Below, one piece after another: positions 7,977 to 16,772 of a DNA stretch of 39,434 nucleotides. Numbering within the stretch: position 1 is the first letter of the stretch; each line of letters opens with the position of its first letter. The position numbers and the translations under genes were made by a program. The stretch is taken from the NCBI RefSeq assembly GCF_001436695.1, contig NZ_AYZG01000019.1, forward strand, positions 1 to 39,434. The letters are read 5' to 3'. Below the pieces are notes generated by a model. The model was not told where the DNA came from and made no database searches. It saw nothing but the letters and a program-made list of their open reading frames with translations. The stretch comes from Lactobacillus taiwanensis DSM 21401 (GTDB lineage Bacteria; Bacillota; Bacilli; Lactobacillales; Lactobacillaceae).

Positions 7977-9212
7977 CTACTTTTTATCCTTTCTTATTTC
8001 ACTTAAAAATTCAAGAGCTGCTTCCTGCGTATATTTTTTGCTTTGTTGCAGTTTCTTTAAAACTTCTTCCTTTTCCTCTTCATTTGCATTCAGAGTAGCA
8101 ACTAAATTTCGAGCCTGCAATTTCATATGACCTGCTTGAATTCCTTTGGTAGAAATTGCCAAAAGCGCTGAAAAATTATTGGCTAAACCAGTAGCAGCTA
8201 TAATTTCAGCTAATTGCTTAGCAGACACCTGACCAAGTAAATTAAAACTCTGCTTAATATCTTCGCGTGCACTAATTGAGCCACCTACTACCCCAATTGC
8301 TAAGGGAACAGTAAGTTCGCCAATTAACTTATCTTCTTCAATTTTCCACTTACTTAAAGATGTATAATTGCCACTTTTATTAGCCCACACCGCTGTTGCT
8401 GCTTCTACTCCTCGATAGTCATTTCCTGTTGCAATCAAAACGCTGTCAACACCGTTCATAATTCCCTTATTATTTGTTACTGCACGGTAAATGTCATTTT
8501 GACCTATCTTACTAAGTAAAACTAGTTTTTCAGCCACTTTAAATCCGCCAACACTATCTACATTTAAATTTACTTTTGCTGTAGTTAACTGAGTAGGATA
8601 ATTAGAAAGAATGGCGTATAAATTTTGTTCAATATTTGCTTGTTTTTCTAATTTATTTCCTAAAAATTCTAAAATTGCATTTGTCTTGTTAGCACCCATT
8701 GCTTCTGCAGGATCAACTAAAATACGTAAAAATACTAAATTATCTTTTTGGGATGCTTCAATTTTACATACTCCTCCACCATGTTTAACTAAACTAGCAA
8801 ACTTTTGATTAGCTTGATTAATTAATTCTGGAAATTGCCGAGTAAAAGAATTTATATCAAAATCGTTAGTTACTTCTAAAACAATTTGACCATAAATTCC
8901 ATTTCGGATACTAACTGCTTCTACGCCACCATTTTGATTAAAAATTTTACTTGCATGATTTGCAGCTGCAACTACCGACGGTTCTTCAACCGCCATTGGC
9001 ACAATATATTTTCTCTTATTAACAATTAAGTTTGGAATAACTCCAAGAGGAAGACGAACCTGTCCAATTACATTTTCACTAAGTCTGTTTAGTCTTTCTA
9101 AAGTTTTAGAATCAATTTCATTTAGTTCAATACCCTCTTGCTCAAAAAAATTTCTTCTATCTTCTGGGAGCCATTGATAAAACTTCTTCTTAAATAATTC
9201 TTCTGACTTCAT
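7977..9212 (-). CDS. mvaA: Hydroxymethylglutaryl-CoA reductase, class II
   Basis: This enzyme reduces HMG-CoA to mevalonate using NAD(P)H. The 411-residue product shows class II bacterial motifs: NVIGQVRLPLGV near residue 48, the catalytic glutamate region AVEEPSVVAAAN (Glu76/77), NNKGIMNGVDSV carrying the lysine, DYRGVEAATAVWA carrying the aspartate, and the C-terminal QAGHMKLQARNL carrying the histidine. I place the start at ATG 9212, where AAGG lies 8 bases upstream; the open frame continues to 9266, but those codons overlap the thiolase. The gene overlaps the thiolase 3' end by 23 bases in another frame. Confidence 0.95.
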   Translation of the reverse strand: MKSEELFKKKFYQWLPEDRRNFFEQEGIELNEIDSKTLERLNRLSENVIGQVRLPLGVIPNLIVNKRKYIVPMAVEEPSVVAAANHASKIFNQNGGVEAVSIRNGIYGQIVLEVTNDFDINSFTRQFPELINQANQKFASLVKHGGGVCKIEASQKDNLVFLRILVDPAEAMGANKTNAILEFLGNKLEKQANIEQNLYAILSNYPTQLTTAKVNLNVDSVGGFKVAEKLVLLSKIGQNDIYRAVTNNKGIMNGVDSVLIATGNDYRGVEAATAVWANKSGNYTSLSKWKIEEDKLIGELTVPLAIGVVGGSISAREDIKQSFNLLGQVSAKQLAEIIAATGLANNFSALLAISTKGIQAGHMKLQARNLVATLNANEEEKEEVLKKLQQSKKYTQEAALEFLSEIRKDKK

Positions 9213-10356
9213 ATGCAATACCTTGACCGCCACCAATACATAAAGACACGATAGCTCTTCGACCATTAATCTTACGTAAACTATTTATTGCGCTCATCAC
9301 TAAACGAGTACCTGTTGCACCTAAAGGGTGACCCAAGCTCATCGCCCCACCAGCAATATTTAATTTTTCTTTTGGAATATTGAGATCACGCGCAACTGCA
9401 TAGGCCTGCGCAGCAAATGCTTCATTAATTTCAATTACATCGTAATCATCAATAGTACTGCCTGTTTCTTTCAATAATTTTTTAATTGCAAAGTATGGAG
9501 CATATCCCATATATGCAGGATCACAACCAATTTCCGCAAAAGCTCCTAAGTGTGCTAAAGGAGTTAAATTTAATTCATCTAGCTTTTGTTGATTTGCAAG
9601 TAACAGCATACTTGCTCCATCAGTTAATGGGGATGAATTTCCAGCAGTAACACGGCCATTTTCTTTAAAAACAGGTTTCAATTTACTCAAAGACTCAACA
9701 CTAGTATCTGGTCGAATTGTTTCATCGTGATCAAGTATCTCACCTTCAAGCTGGACTGGTTGATATTCTTCTTCAAACCAATTATTTTCTTGAGCTGCAT
9801 ACGCCTTAGCATGAGAATCACGCGCAAATTCATCCATTTCTTGACGAGTAACATGATATTTATCAGCTACATTTTCAGCTGTAAGCCCCATTGGCTTTTG
9901 AGAATAGGCATCTCCAATCCCATCAATCATTAAACTATCTTGATAACCCGGATTTTCATCATGCTTTTTACTCTTATCAAGTAACAACGGCGCATTTGTC
10001 ATACTTTCAGCGCCTCCAACAACAGAAATTTCTGAATCTCCCAATACCATTTGCCCTTGAGCAAACCGTAACGCTTTTAGACTCGAACCACAAACATCGT
10101 CAACGTTTGTAGCAACTACTGATTCGGGTAAGCCTGCCTTCAAAGCAATTTGGCGAGCAACATTTTGACCTAATCCAGCACTTAAAACATTACCAATTAT
10201 TACATTATCTATTTTATCTTGCGGAACAATACTTTTTTCTAATAACCCTTTTAATGCTAGTACACCTAAATCAACTGCATTTTCATCCTTATAAAATCCG
10301 CGATATTTACCAAAAGGAATTCGATTCATTCCTACAATATATACATCCTGTAACAC
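9190..10356 (-). CDS. Acetyl-CoA acetyltransferase (thiolase)
   Basis: This thiolase condenses two acetyl-CoA molecules to acetoacetyl-CoA, the first step of the mevalonate pathway. The 388-residue protein has all catalytic positions: acyl-accepting Cys89 in DDVCGSS, His343 in LGHPLGATG and Cys373 in SLCIGGGQG. The INEAFAAQA motif is present before His343. The start is GTG 10356, with GAGG 7 bases upstream. It is first in the operon, directly followed by mvaA and mvaS, which fixes its role as biosynthetic rather than degradative. The same product is often called AtoB, MvaC or the N-terminal half of MvaE. Confidence 0.95.
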   Translation of the reverse strand: MLQDVYIVGMNRIPFGKYRGFYKDENAVDLGVLALKGLLEKSIVPQDKIDNVIIGNVLSAGLGQNVARQIALKAGLPESVVATNVDDVCGSSLKALRFAQGQMVLGDSEISVVGGAESMTNAPLLLDKSKKHDENPGYQDSLMIDGIGDAYSQKPMGLTAENVADKYHVTRQEMDEFARDSHAKAYAAQENNWFEEEYQPVQLEGEILDHDETIRPDTSVESLSKLKPVFKENGRVTAGNSSPLTDGASMLLLANQQKLDELNLTPLAHLGAFAEIGCDPAYMGYAPYFAIKKLLKETGSTIDDYDVIEINEAFAAQAYAVARDLNIPKEKLNIAGGAMSLGHPLGATGTRLVMSAINSLRKINGRRAIVSLCIGGGQGIAYEVRRII

Positions 10357-10448
10357 GCTTCCACCTCTTAATAAAAACTATTCTAATAAGTATCATAGCT
10401 CACAAACTTGAGTAGTCATACAAGCCATACCAATTTTTAATCAATTCT

Positions 10449-10481
10449 AAAAAAGATTGCCAGGCAACCCTAGCAATCTTT
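10449..10481 (-). terminator. Rho-independent terminator of the alpha/beta hydrolase gene
   Basis: On the minus strand AAAGATTGC (10473-10481) pairs with GCAATCTTT (10452-10460) around a 12-base loop and is followed by T residues. It abuts the stop codon at 10482. Confidence 0.7.
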
Positions 10482-11426
10482 CTATACATATTTACTTAAA
10501 AAGTCATTTATCTTTTTTTGATACTCTACAGGGTGAGTAGCAAATGACCTAGCGTGCTTAGCACCTGGAACTACCCAAAGTTCTTTAGGACCAGCTGCTG
10601 CTTTGTAATTTTGGTAAACCATTTTGGTTGGGACAAAAGTATCCTTAGCACCATGAATAAAAAGCATTGGTCGCTTATTCTTAGCTACCTGATTTATACT
10701 ACTACCATCTTTAAGAAAATATCCAGCTCTAATTCTTGTTATTCCGCTCAAGACCTCAACTAGAGGAAAACGTGGAAAAGCTGGAAAATGATATAAAGCT
10801 TGTGCTTCATGTTCAATCTCATCTTTTACATTTGTATAACCACAATCTTCTACGTATGCCTTTACTTGTTTGGGCATTTTTAACCCACTAGTCATCATAG
10901 TCGTAGCTCCACCCATACTTACGCCAAAAATAACTATTTTACTTTGCGGACCATCTTTTTTTACTACTTTTCTAGCCCATTTTCTTACATCTACTTTTTC
11001 ACGCCAGCCATAGCCTATATAATTACCCTCACTTTGCCCATGTCCTCTTGCATCAGGCATAAGAGCATTATAACCAAGCCTATGAAACATCGCCGCATAG
11101 GCCCCCATAGTATCTTTATTATTCATAAATCCATGAAGAATAATTACTGTCTTTTTAGAATCAGATGCTGGAATATAATTTGCATCTAATTTCAAATTGT
11201 CATCTGCTGACTTCATCGTCCACTTTTGTTTATGTACGTCTTGATACCACTTTTTTTCTTTATAAAGTGGATCGGTTTTGACAAGCCTAGTATTATTGTT
11301 AATAAATGATTTGTGACCTGGAACAACGGCTACTTGATAGAAATATAAGCCGGCCACTATAAAAACTCCACAAACTGCTAAAATAGATATAATAGTTATT
11401 TCTAGCTTTTTACTTTTTATCTTCAT
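10482..11426 (-). CDS. Membrane-anchored alpha/beta hydrolase
   Basis: A 314-residue serine hydrolase of the alpha/beta fold. A single hydrophobic helix at about residues 9-31 follows a basic start (KIKSKKLE), so the catalytic domain is probably tethered outside the membrane. The oxyanion motif LHGF is at 97-100, the nucleophile Ser170 lies in GVSMGG, and Asp262 (AKDTFVP) and His291 (AKHARS) complete the triad. Relatives are annotated as BAAT/DLH or cephalosporin-hydrolase-like esterases; the substrate is unknown. It is a single-gene unit with its own terminator and is divergent from the small gene at 11501. Confidence 0.88.
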   Translation of the reverse strand: MKIKSKKLEITIISILAVCGVFIVAGLYFYQVAVVPGHKSFINNNTRLVKTDPLYKEKKWYQDVHKQKWTMKSADDNLKLDANYIPASDSKKTVIILHGFMNNKDTMGAYAAMFHRLGYNALMPDARGHGQSEGNYIGYGWREKVDVRKWARKVVKKDGPQSKIVIFGVSMGGATTMMTSGLKMPKQVKAYVEDCGYTNVKDEIEHEAQALYHFPAFPRFPLVEVLSGITRIRAGYFLKDGSSINQVAKNKRPMLFIHGAKDTFVPTKMVYQNYKAAAGPKELWVVPGAKHARSFATHPVEYQKKINDFLSKYV

Positions 11427-11500
11427 TAGAAGGCCTCTTTTTCAAAAATATAATCTATATTATCTCTAAAAAACATAGAATTCAAGAGTAGGTGAAATAT

Positions 11501-11797
11501 ATGTACTTAGACGACTTCCTAATTTTAATTGCCCATCTTCATCCAAATTTTCAGCTTTTTTATCAACCAAGAAAGTCAGATTCTCTCTATCCAATTAGTA
11601 AAATTAAGATTGAAAGTAAGCAATGTATTTTTTTAATAGGAAAAAAGCCTAAAACAATTGCACAAATAAGGAACTTATTAGGAAAGTTAAAATATAATCA
11701 TCTTCCAATTTACGTTTATATTGAAGAATTAGATAAAAAAGATATAATTTTTAGCAATCGGATTAATTTAAAAAAAGGTCATGTTTATATTAGATAA
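11501..11797 (+). CDS. Small hypothetical protein
   Basis: I do not recognise this 98-residue protein. It starts MYLDDFLILIAHLHPNF and is basic, with lysine-rich segments around KIKIESKQ, GKKPKTIAQIRNLLGKLKY and the C-terminal KKGHVYIR; no signal peptide or clear membrane helix is seen. AGGTGA about five bases upstream favours the ATG at 11501 over the in-frame GTG at 11492. Its stop is followed at once by a strong bidirectional terminator shared with the converging HAD gene, which supports it being a real transcript. Confidence 0.65.
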   Translation: MYLDDFLILIAHLHPNFQLFYQPRKSDSLYPISKIKIESKQCIFLIGKKPKTIAQIRNLLGKLKYNHLPIYVYIEELDKKDIIFSNRINLKKGHVYIR

Positions 11798-11803
11798 TTA
11801 CAC

Positions 11804-11836
11804 AAAAAATGAGGTTCAAAACGAACCTCATTTTTT
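11804..11836 (+). terminator. Bidirectional terminator between converging genes
   Basis: AAAAAATGAGGTTC at 11804-11817 and its complement at 11823-11836 form a perfect 14-base stem with a 5-base loop. It serves both the small rightward gene and the leftward HAD phosphatase, whose last codons lie inside the right arm. Confidence 0.85.
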
Positions 11837-12647
11837 AATTCTTATTTAAATACTTATTTAATACCTGTAAAACTCCATTATCGTTATTGTTAGGTGCAAG
11901 ATATTTAGCATGTTCTTTTGCAATAGACATTCCATTTTCCATCGCATAACTATATTTTGCAAAATCAAGCATAGGAATATCATTTCCACTATCTCCAAAG
12001 GCGATTAAATCATCCCCAGTTAAGCCAAAATAAGCAAGCAACTTCTTCAGCCCAGTAGCCTTATTAATACCATGCTTTACTACATCAATTGCTACTGGAC
12101 TAGATGCAAACGTAGTAACTATACTCCCATACCTTTCATTAAATTTCTTTTCAATATCGTTAGCAATCTTGCTATCATAATGAAAAGTCAATTCAATAAA
12201 AACCTCATCAGGTAAATCTTGCCAATCACTTAATTCTGTACTTTCTTTGGCAAAATATTGCAAAAATGCCTTATCTTTTTCAGGTGCTTCAGTACCAATA
12301 TAAGCTTGTTTTCTTCCATAAACCATTGTAGCCATACTGCCATATTTATTGTGAACAAAATTGATTAAATCAATTGCTTGTTTCTTAGTTAAGCCTTCAA
12401 TAGCAACTTCTTTACCTTCAACAATTAATCTTGAACCATTAGCCGTTACAAAATCTATTCTATCAACAAATTCTGGAAAGTCGTTTTTCAAACGTGCAAA
12501 CGGTCTCCCACTAGCCACAATAAATTGAATGTGATTTTTCTCAAGCTTACTTAAGACTTGATTAAACAAATCATGATCATAGCTTCTTTTATCATTTAAA
12601 AACGTCCCATCCATATCAACAGCAACAGCTTTAAAAGGAATTGTCAT
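11835..12647 (-). CDS. Cof-type HAD-family phosphatase
   Basis: A 270-residue haloacid-dehalogenase phosphatase of the Cof/YidA subgroup (class IIB cap), generally acting on small phosphorylated metabolites such as sugar phosphates or flavin and pyridoxal phosphates. The nucleophile and acid are Asp11 and Asp13 in DMDGTFL, motif II is Ser46 in ASGR, a lysine of motif III lies in the HGINKATGL region, and motif IV is FGDSGNDIP with Asp219 and Asp223. The substrate cannot be read from sequence. It is 15 bases downstream of the MFS transporter gene and so probably cotranscribed with it. Confidence 0.92.
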   Translation of the reverse strand: MTIPFKAVAVDMDGTFLNDKRSYDHDLFNQVLSKLEKNHIQFIVASGRPFARLKNDFPEFVDRIDFVTANGSRLIVEGKEVAIEGLTKKQAIDLINFVHNKYGSMATMVYGRKQAYIGTEAPEKDKAFLQYFAKESTELSDWQDLPDEVFIELTFHYDSKIANDIEKKFNERYGSIVTTFASSPVAIDVVKHGINKATGLKKLLAYFGLTGDDLIAFGDSGNDIPMLDFAKYSYAMENGMSIAKEHAKYLAPNNNDNGVLQVLNKYLNKN

Positions 12648-12662
12648 CTTATTCTCCCCTTA

Positions 12663-13832
12663 TTAATGATGGTCTAATGCACCATTTAATTTTTTACGAT
12701 ACACAAAATAAATTATCAAAATAATTGGCACAATAATTAATAAAACGGGGTAGAAGTAGTTAGGTGCTAAATTTTGAGCAGTAACTCCTCCAATCATTGG
12801 CCCAGCTGCCATTCCAATATCAAGGCCTAAATAAAAGGTGGAACTTGCTAGTCCTTGCTCTTCTATTGGAGCTAACATTAAGGCAGTTGATTGATTAACA
12901 GAATAAATTACTCCATAACCAATTGAAAGCATAATCGCTGCTAACCCCATTAACCAATTATTAACCATAAAGGTGGCAATAATTAGAAATAAAATCATAG
13001 AAATCAAACTTAGCCAAAACCAAATACCAAAACGAATTAGATCAAAATACTTTTTTAAAACAATTCTAATTAAAAGCAACGCTATTGCATAAATCACAAA
13101 AAAGTAACCAACGGCAATAGAAAAGCGCTGTCTTTCAACATAAACAACAATATCTGCTTGCGTAATAAAATATGGAATTGCAAAGAAAGTAGTTAACATG
13201 GCTACTGGAAGAGCATCTTTTTGAATAATTTTTATTTTTCTCTTCTTATTTTGGATAATTTTGGGTTTAGCATGATTACCCACAAATTGAATTGAAACGA
13301 TCATCAAAATTGTAGCAAGTACTGCTAACCACAACGCCGACTTATAACCGATTACTTTATATAAATTAATTGCTAAAGCTGGAGCAAGAGCCATAGCTAA
13401 CGCATTCATCAAACCATAAAATCCCATTGCTTCCCCAACATGACTACGTGGAACCAAAAATGCTAACCATGTTGTCATACAAACAGTCGCCAAAACAAAA
13501 CCCGTACCATTAATTAATCTAAATAATAATAGCCAATTTCCTGATGGTGAAAAACAATATCCTGCTACCCCGATTAAAATTAATACTCCACCTATAAACG
13601 ATAGACTATATTTAGAAAAACGATCAGTTAAATTTCCTGCTACCGGTCGTAAAAACATTGATACTACACTCATAATTCCAGTTATAATACCAGCAAATAC
13701 CGCACTAGCACCTAAACTAATTGCATATCCATTAATTAATGGTGTTACAAACATAACTGAAAACATAAAAAAGAAAGACGCTGCCATGACTAGAATAACG
13801 TCTTTAGTATAAATTGATTGTCTTTTTTTCAA
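12663..13832 (-). CDS. Major facilitator superfamily transporter
   Basis: A 389-residue integral membrane protein with about twelve hydrophobic helices and a basic central loop (KPKIIQNKKRKIKIIQK near residues 188-204) between the two six-helix halves. The loop after helix 2 carries a recognisable MFS motif A variant (GNLTDRFSKY). It resembles drug or small-molecule exporters, but the substrate is unknown. The start is TTG 13832, chosen because GAGGGG lies 8 bases upstream; a nearby ATG at 13836 is out of frame and stops quickly. The HAD phosphatase follows directly, so they likely form one unit. Confidence 0.88.
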   Translation of the reverse strand: MKKRQSIYTKDVILVMAASFFFMFSVMFVTPLINGYAISLGASAVFAGIITGIMSVVSMFLRPVAGNLTDRFSKYSLSFIGGVLILIGVAGYCFSPSGNWLLLFRLINGTGFVLATVCMTTWLAFLVPRSHVGEAMGFYGLMNALAMALAPALAINLYKVIGYKSALWLAVLATILMIVSIQFVGNHAKPKIIQNKKRKIKIIQKDALPVAMLTTFFAIPYFITQADIVVYVERQRFSIAVGYFFVIYAIALLLIRIVLKKYFDLIRFGIWFWLSLISMILFLIIATFMVNNWLMGLAAIMLSIGYGVIYSVNQSTALMLAPIEEQGLASSTFYLGLDIGMAAGPMIGGVTAQNLAPNYFYPVLLIIVPIILIIYFVYRKKLNGALDHH

Positions 13833-13885
13833 TCATTTAACCCCTCTCTAGCATTATTACTTTTATATCATACATTTACGTCAAG

Positions 13886-13918
13886 CAAAAAAGCCAGTTG
13901 AAATTGCTCAACTGGCTT
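13886..13918 (-). terminator. Rho-independent terminator of glnA
   Basis: On the minus strand AAGCCAGTTGA (13908-13918) pairs with TCAACTGGCTT (13891-13901), followed by a run of T residues ending near 13886. It lies about 20 bases after the glnA stop. Confidence 0.85.
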
Positions 13919-13938
13919 AATTACTATTCTTTACTTAA

Positions 13939-15276
13939 TTAATAACCCATGTAACGGTCTCTTTCCCAATCAGAAACTGATTGATTATATTTAGACCATT
14001 CAAGATTCTTAGAATCAATAAAGCTTTGAGTTAAGTGTTCACCTAAAGCTGCTTGAATTAAAGGATCAGCCTTAAATGCCTTAACAGCGTTATGCAAAGT
14101 AGATGGAAGTGGCTTAATACCACGTTCAGCTCTTTCTTCTTCAGACATTTCAAAGACGTTAGAAGTAATAGGTGCCATCGGTTTCTTTGCTTCCTTAATA
14201 CCATTTAAACCAGCACTTAAGCATGCTGCAAGTAAAAGATACGGGTTGGCTGTTGGATCAGCTGAACGCATTTCCAGACGAGTATTAATTTCCTCAGCAT
14301 CAGGAATACGAACAAGTGGCGAACGATTCTTAGAAGCCCATGAAATATAAACAGGCGCTTCAAATCCTGGAATTAAACGCTTGTATGAGTTTACAGTCGG
14401 ATTACCGACTGCTGTAATTGCACGAGCGTGTTCCAAAATACCATTTAAGAAGTAAAGAGCAGTATCTGATAAGTGGAATTCGCCATCTTTATCATAAAAT
14501 ACGTTCTTACCATCCTTAAATAATGACATATTGGTGTGCATTCCATTTCCGGCTTGTCCTTCTACAGGTTTAGCCATAAAGGTTGCATATAGGCCATGCT
14601 TTCTTGCTACTTCACGTACTACCATCTTAAAGGTTTGAACACGATCAGCAGTAGTTAAAGCATCATCAAATCTGAAGTCAATTTCTTGTTGCCCATCTCC
14701 AACTTCATGGTGGGCAGCTTCAACCTCAAAGCCAATGCTTTCTAAAGTTTCAACAATATCACGCCGACATCTCGCACCTTCATCATCAGAAGTCATATCA
14801 AAATATGAAGCATGGTCAGGAACTTCAGTAGTCCAATTACCATCTTCACCTAACTTAAATAGATGAAATTCAGCTTCAAAGCCAATATCAAAATCAGTAA
14901 AGCCCATTTCATTCATTTCTTTAAGAACACGCTTTAGATTATTTCTTGGATCACCTTCAAATGGTTCACCGTTGGTCTTATGAACTGAACATACCAAACG
15001 ACCAATTTTACCGCCCTTTTCATCTCCCCAAGGCAAAACTGCCCAAGTTGAAAAATCTGGGTATAAAACCATATCACTTTCTTCTAGACGAACAAAGCCA
15101 TCAATTGAAGAACCATCGAAACGAATATCATTTGTTAAAACTTTATCCAATTGACTAGTTGGGACTTCCACAGCCTTAGAAGTTCCATTAATATCAGTAA
15201 AAGCTAATCTTAGGAAACGAACATCGTTATCCTTAACACTCTTCTTAATATCTTCTGCAGTAATAGTTTTACTCAT
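13939..15276 (-). CDS. glnA: Glutamine synthetase, type I
   Basis: This enzyme makes glutamine from glutamate, ammonium and ATP in the cytoplasm as a dodecamer. The 445-residue product has the GSI-alpha length. Visible motifs are [10 protein letters not shown] near residue 50, the metal-binding [43 protein letters not shown] and [13 protein letters not shown]. The start is ATG 15276, with AGGTG about 8 bases upstream. Unlike the usual Firmicutes glnRA operon, no glnR precedes it: miaA does, separated by 204 bases that contain a promoter and a palindrome. Confidence 0.97.
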   Translation of the reverse strand: MSKTITAEDIKKSVKDNDVRFLRLAFTDINGTSKAVEVPTSQLDKVLTNDIRFDGSSIDGFVRLEESDMVLYPDFSTWAVLPWGDEKGGKIGRLVCSVHKTNGEPFEGDPRNNLKRVLKEMNEMGFTDFDIGFEAEFHLFKLGEDGNWTTEVPDHASYFDMTSDDEGARCRRDIVETLESIGFEVEAAHHEVGDGQQEIDFRFDDALTTADRVQTFKMVVREVARKHGLYATFMAKPVEGQAGNGMHTNMSLFKDGKNVFYDKDGEFHLSDTALYFLNGILEHARAITAVGNPTVNSYKRLIPGFEAPVYISWASKNRSPLVRIPDAEEINTRLEMRSADPTANPYLLLAACLSAGLNGIKEAKKPMAPITSNVFEMSEEERAERGIKPLPSTLHNAVKAFKADPLIQAALGEHLTQSFIDSKNLEWSKYNQSVSDWERDRYMGY

Positions 15277-15348
15277 TGTACACACCTATTCTAAAGAACT
15301 ACCCAGCATTTCATGTATTGGTATAGTCCTTAAAAATCTATTCACTAC

Positions 15349-15364
15349 CTGTGCTTATGCACAG
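15349..15364. promoter_or_regulatory. Palindrome at the glnA transcription start
   Basis: CTGTGC, four bases and GCACAG form a perfect inverted repeat that begins about five bases downstream of the glnA -10 box, at the predicted start site. It could be a repressor operator or a 5' stabilising hairpin. It does not match the GlnR consensus TGTNAN7TNACA. Confidence 0.45.
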
Positions 15365-15369
15365 TGAAC

Positions 15370-15398
15370 ACAATAGCAGACTAAATTGGTCTCGTCAA
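15370..15398 (-). promoter_or_regulatory. glnA promoter
   Basis: On the minus strand TTGACG (15393-15398) is followed after exactly 17 bases by TATTGT (15370-15375). The start site would be near 15363, giving a leader of about 85 bases before the glnA ATG. Confidence 0.7.
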
Positions 15399-15480
15399 TA
15401 AATATTGATAATTTTTTTAGACATAATTTAAATTAATTATTATAAAGATCCCAGTAGTATCCTATCATATCCATTATTTT

Positions 15481-16401
15481 TTATTTATTTAAAAAATTAT
15501 TTATTTCCTCAAGAGCATGATCAGAAACTTTTTTATCTTGTAATGGATCAAGCCAAGTAACCTGCAATTGATGCTTAAAATATGTTAATTGTCGTTTAGC
15601 ATACTTTCTAGAAGCCTGCTTTAATTTGCTGACACAGTCATCAAGCGTTTTTTCACCAGAAAAGTATGGAAAAAACTCTTTGTATCCAATCGCTTGAATA
15701 GCCTGGTGTTCACGATCACGATTCTCATAAACGAACTTAGCCTCTTTGAGCAATCCTAGATCCATCATTTTGTCTACTCGCTTGTTTATCCTGTGATAGA
15801 CTTCTTCTCGATTACTATTTAAACCAATAATTAATGCATCATATCGCGGTGTAATCTTTTTTTGCTGCTTACTAAATAACTTCCCAGTCCGATCAATTAC
15901 AGTTAGAGCTCGAAGAGTACGGCGGCTATTTTGAGGTGCTATTTTATCAGCTGCTGCTGGATCTTTTTCATGAAGCACACGCCATAACTCTTCTTCCCCA
16001 TTTTTTTTCAAATACTCTTCCCATTTAGAATCAACGCTTGTCTGGTATTCTCCAGGTTCACCTAATTGAAGCCTATTTACTAAAGCATTAATATAAAAGC
16101 CAGTTCCACCAACTACTAGGGGAACAGCATCCTTAGCAACAATTTCATCAACTACTTTAATACCTTCAGCAACAAAGTCCTTAACTGAATATTCGTCAAA
16201 AATCGAACGTTGATTAACTAAATAATGCTTTACTTTTTTTAATTCTTCGAAAGTCGGCTTAGCTGTGCCAATACTTACTTCTTGATAGATCTGCATTGAA
16301 TCACCAGAAAGGATTTCTGCATTAATTTTAGGAGCTAAATCCAAAGCTAGTTCTGTTTTTCCAATTCCAGTTGGTCCAATAATCACAATAATTTTTTGCA
16401 T
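15481..16401 (-). CDS. miaA: tRNA dimethylallyltransferase
   Basis: MiaA transfers a dimethylallyl group from DMAPP to N6 of A37 in tRNAs reading codons that start with U. The 306-residue product has the P-loop GPTGIGKTEL at residues 8-17, DSMQIYQ around 40, GGTGFYINAL near 100 and QAIGYKEFF near 240, all typical. GAGG 7 bases upstream supports the ATG. Its substrate derives from the mevalonate route encoded at 6.8-10.4 kb. It sits upstream of glnA but is separated from it by a promoter, so cotranscription is not required. Confidence 0.96.
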   Translation of the reverse strand: MQKIIVIIGPTGIGKTELALDLAPKINAEILSGDSMQIYQEVSIGTAKPTFEELKKVKHYLVNQRSIFDEYSVKDFVAEGIKVVDEIVAKDAVPLVVGGTGFYINALVNRLQLGEPGEYQTSVDSKWEEYLKKNGEEELWRVLHEKDPAAADKIAPQNSRRTLRALTVIDRTGKLFSKQQKKITPRYDALIIGLNSNREEVYHRINKRVDKMMDLGLLKEAKFVYENRDREHQAIQAIGYKEFFPYFSGEKTLDDCVSKLKQASRKYAKRQLTYFKHQLQVTWLDPLQDKKVSDHALEEINNFLNK

Positions 16402-16539
16402 ATAAATTCCTCTTATTTCTTGATATTAATTCTAACAAAAATCTGATATTTCTTCAGACTTAACAGCAAAAGACTTTATTGAAATAAGAATTATTGCTAA
16501 AATTTGAATTGATAAAATAAATATTAGGGAGGCATTATA

Positions 16540-16719
16540 ATGGCTAAGAAATTTGGTGCTGGTGTTGTAACCGGCATTTTGGCAACTGTTGGTGCTCTTG
16601 CTGCAGGACTTGCTACTTACAAGAAAAAGGTGGTAGAACCTGAACAAAAAGAAGCTGATCGAATTGAACAAAATAGAATTAAAGCTAACAGAAAGAGCTA
16701 TTCAGCTCACCAAGGTTAA
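16540..16719 (+). CDS. DUF3042 family small membrane protein
   Basis: The gene encodes 59 residues: a short basic start (MAKKFGAG), a hydrophobic alanine/glycine-rich helix at about residues 8-27, then a charged tail (KKKVVEPEQKEADRIEQNRIK). This matches the DUF3042 family of lactobacilli, whose function is unknown. GGGAGG 8 bases upstream of the ATG is a strong ribosome binding site and a terminator follows the stop after 11 bases, so it is a complete single-gene unit, divergent from miaA. The reverse-strand open frame over it lacks these signals. Confidence 0.88.
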   Translation: MAKKFGAGVVTGILATVGALAAGLATYKKKVVEPEQKEADRIEQNRIKANRKSYSAHQG

Positions 16720-16730
16720 AATTCTACAAA

Positions 16731-16772
16731 AAAAGAGAGATTAATCCCTTATTGGGTATTGATCTCTCTTTT
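16731..16772 (+). terminator. Bidirectional terminator
   Basis: AAAAGAGAGAT and ATCTCTCTTTT pair, extended inward by AATCCC/GGGTATT with one bulge, around a short loop (16731-16772). It serves the DUF3042 gene and the converging leftward gene, whose stop is inside the right arm. Confidence 0.8.

Noticed and set aside
8611-8808. Rightward open frame inside mvaA
   Set aside because: It is antisense to a well-supported catalytic gene and has no ribosome binding site or recognisable protein pattern.
15286-15480. Possible T-box or other riboswitch upstream of glnA
   Set aside because: The leader is only about 85 bases, with no T-box sequence, no terminator/antiterminator pair and only one short palindrome.
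16432-16671. Leftward open frame of 79 codons over the DUF3042 gene
   Set aside because: It lacks a ribosome binding site, has a low-complexity Ser/Phe/Ile composition, and lies opposite a short gene with a strong site and terminator.
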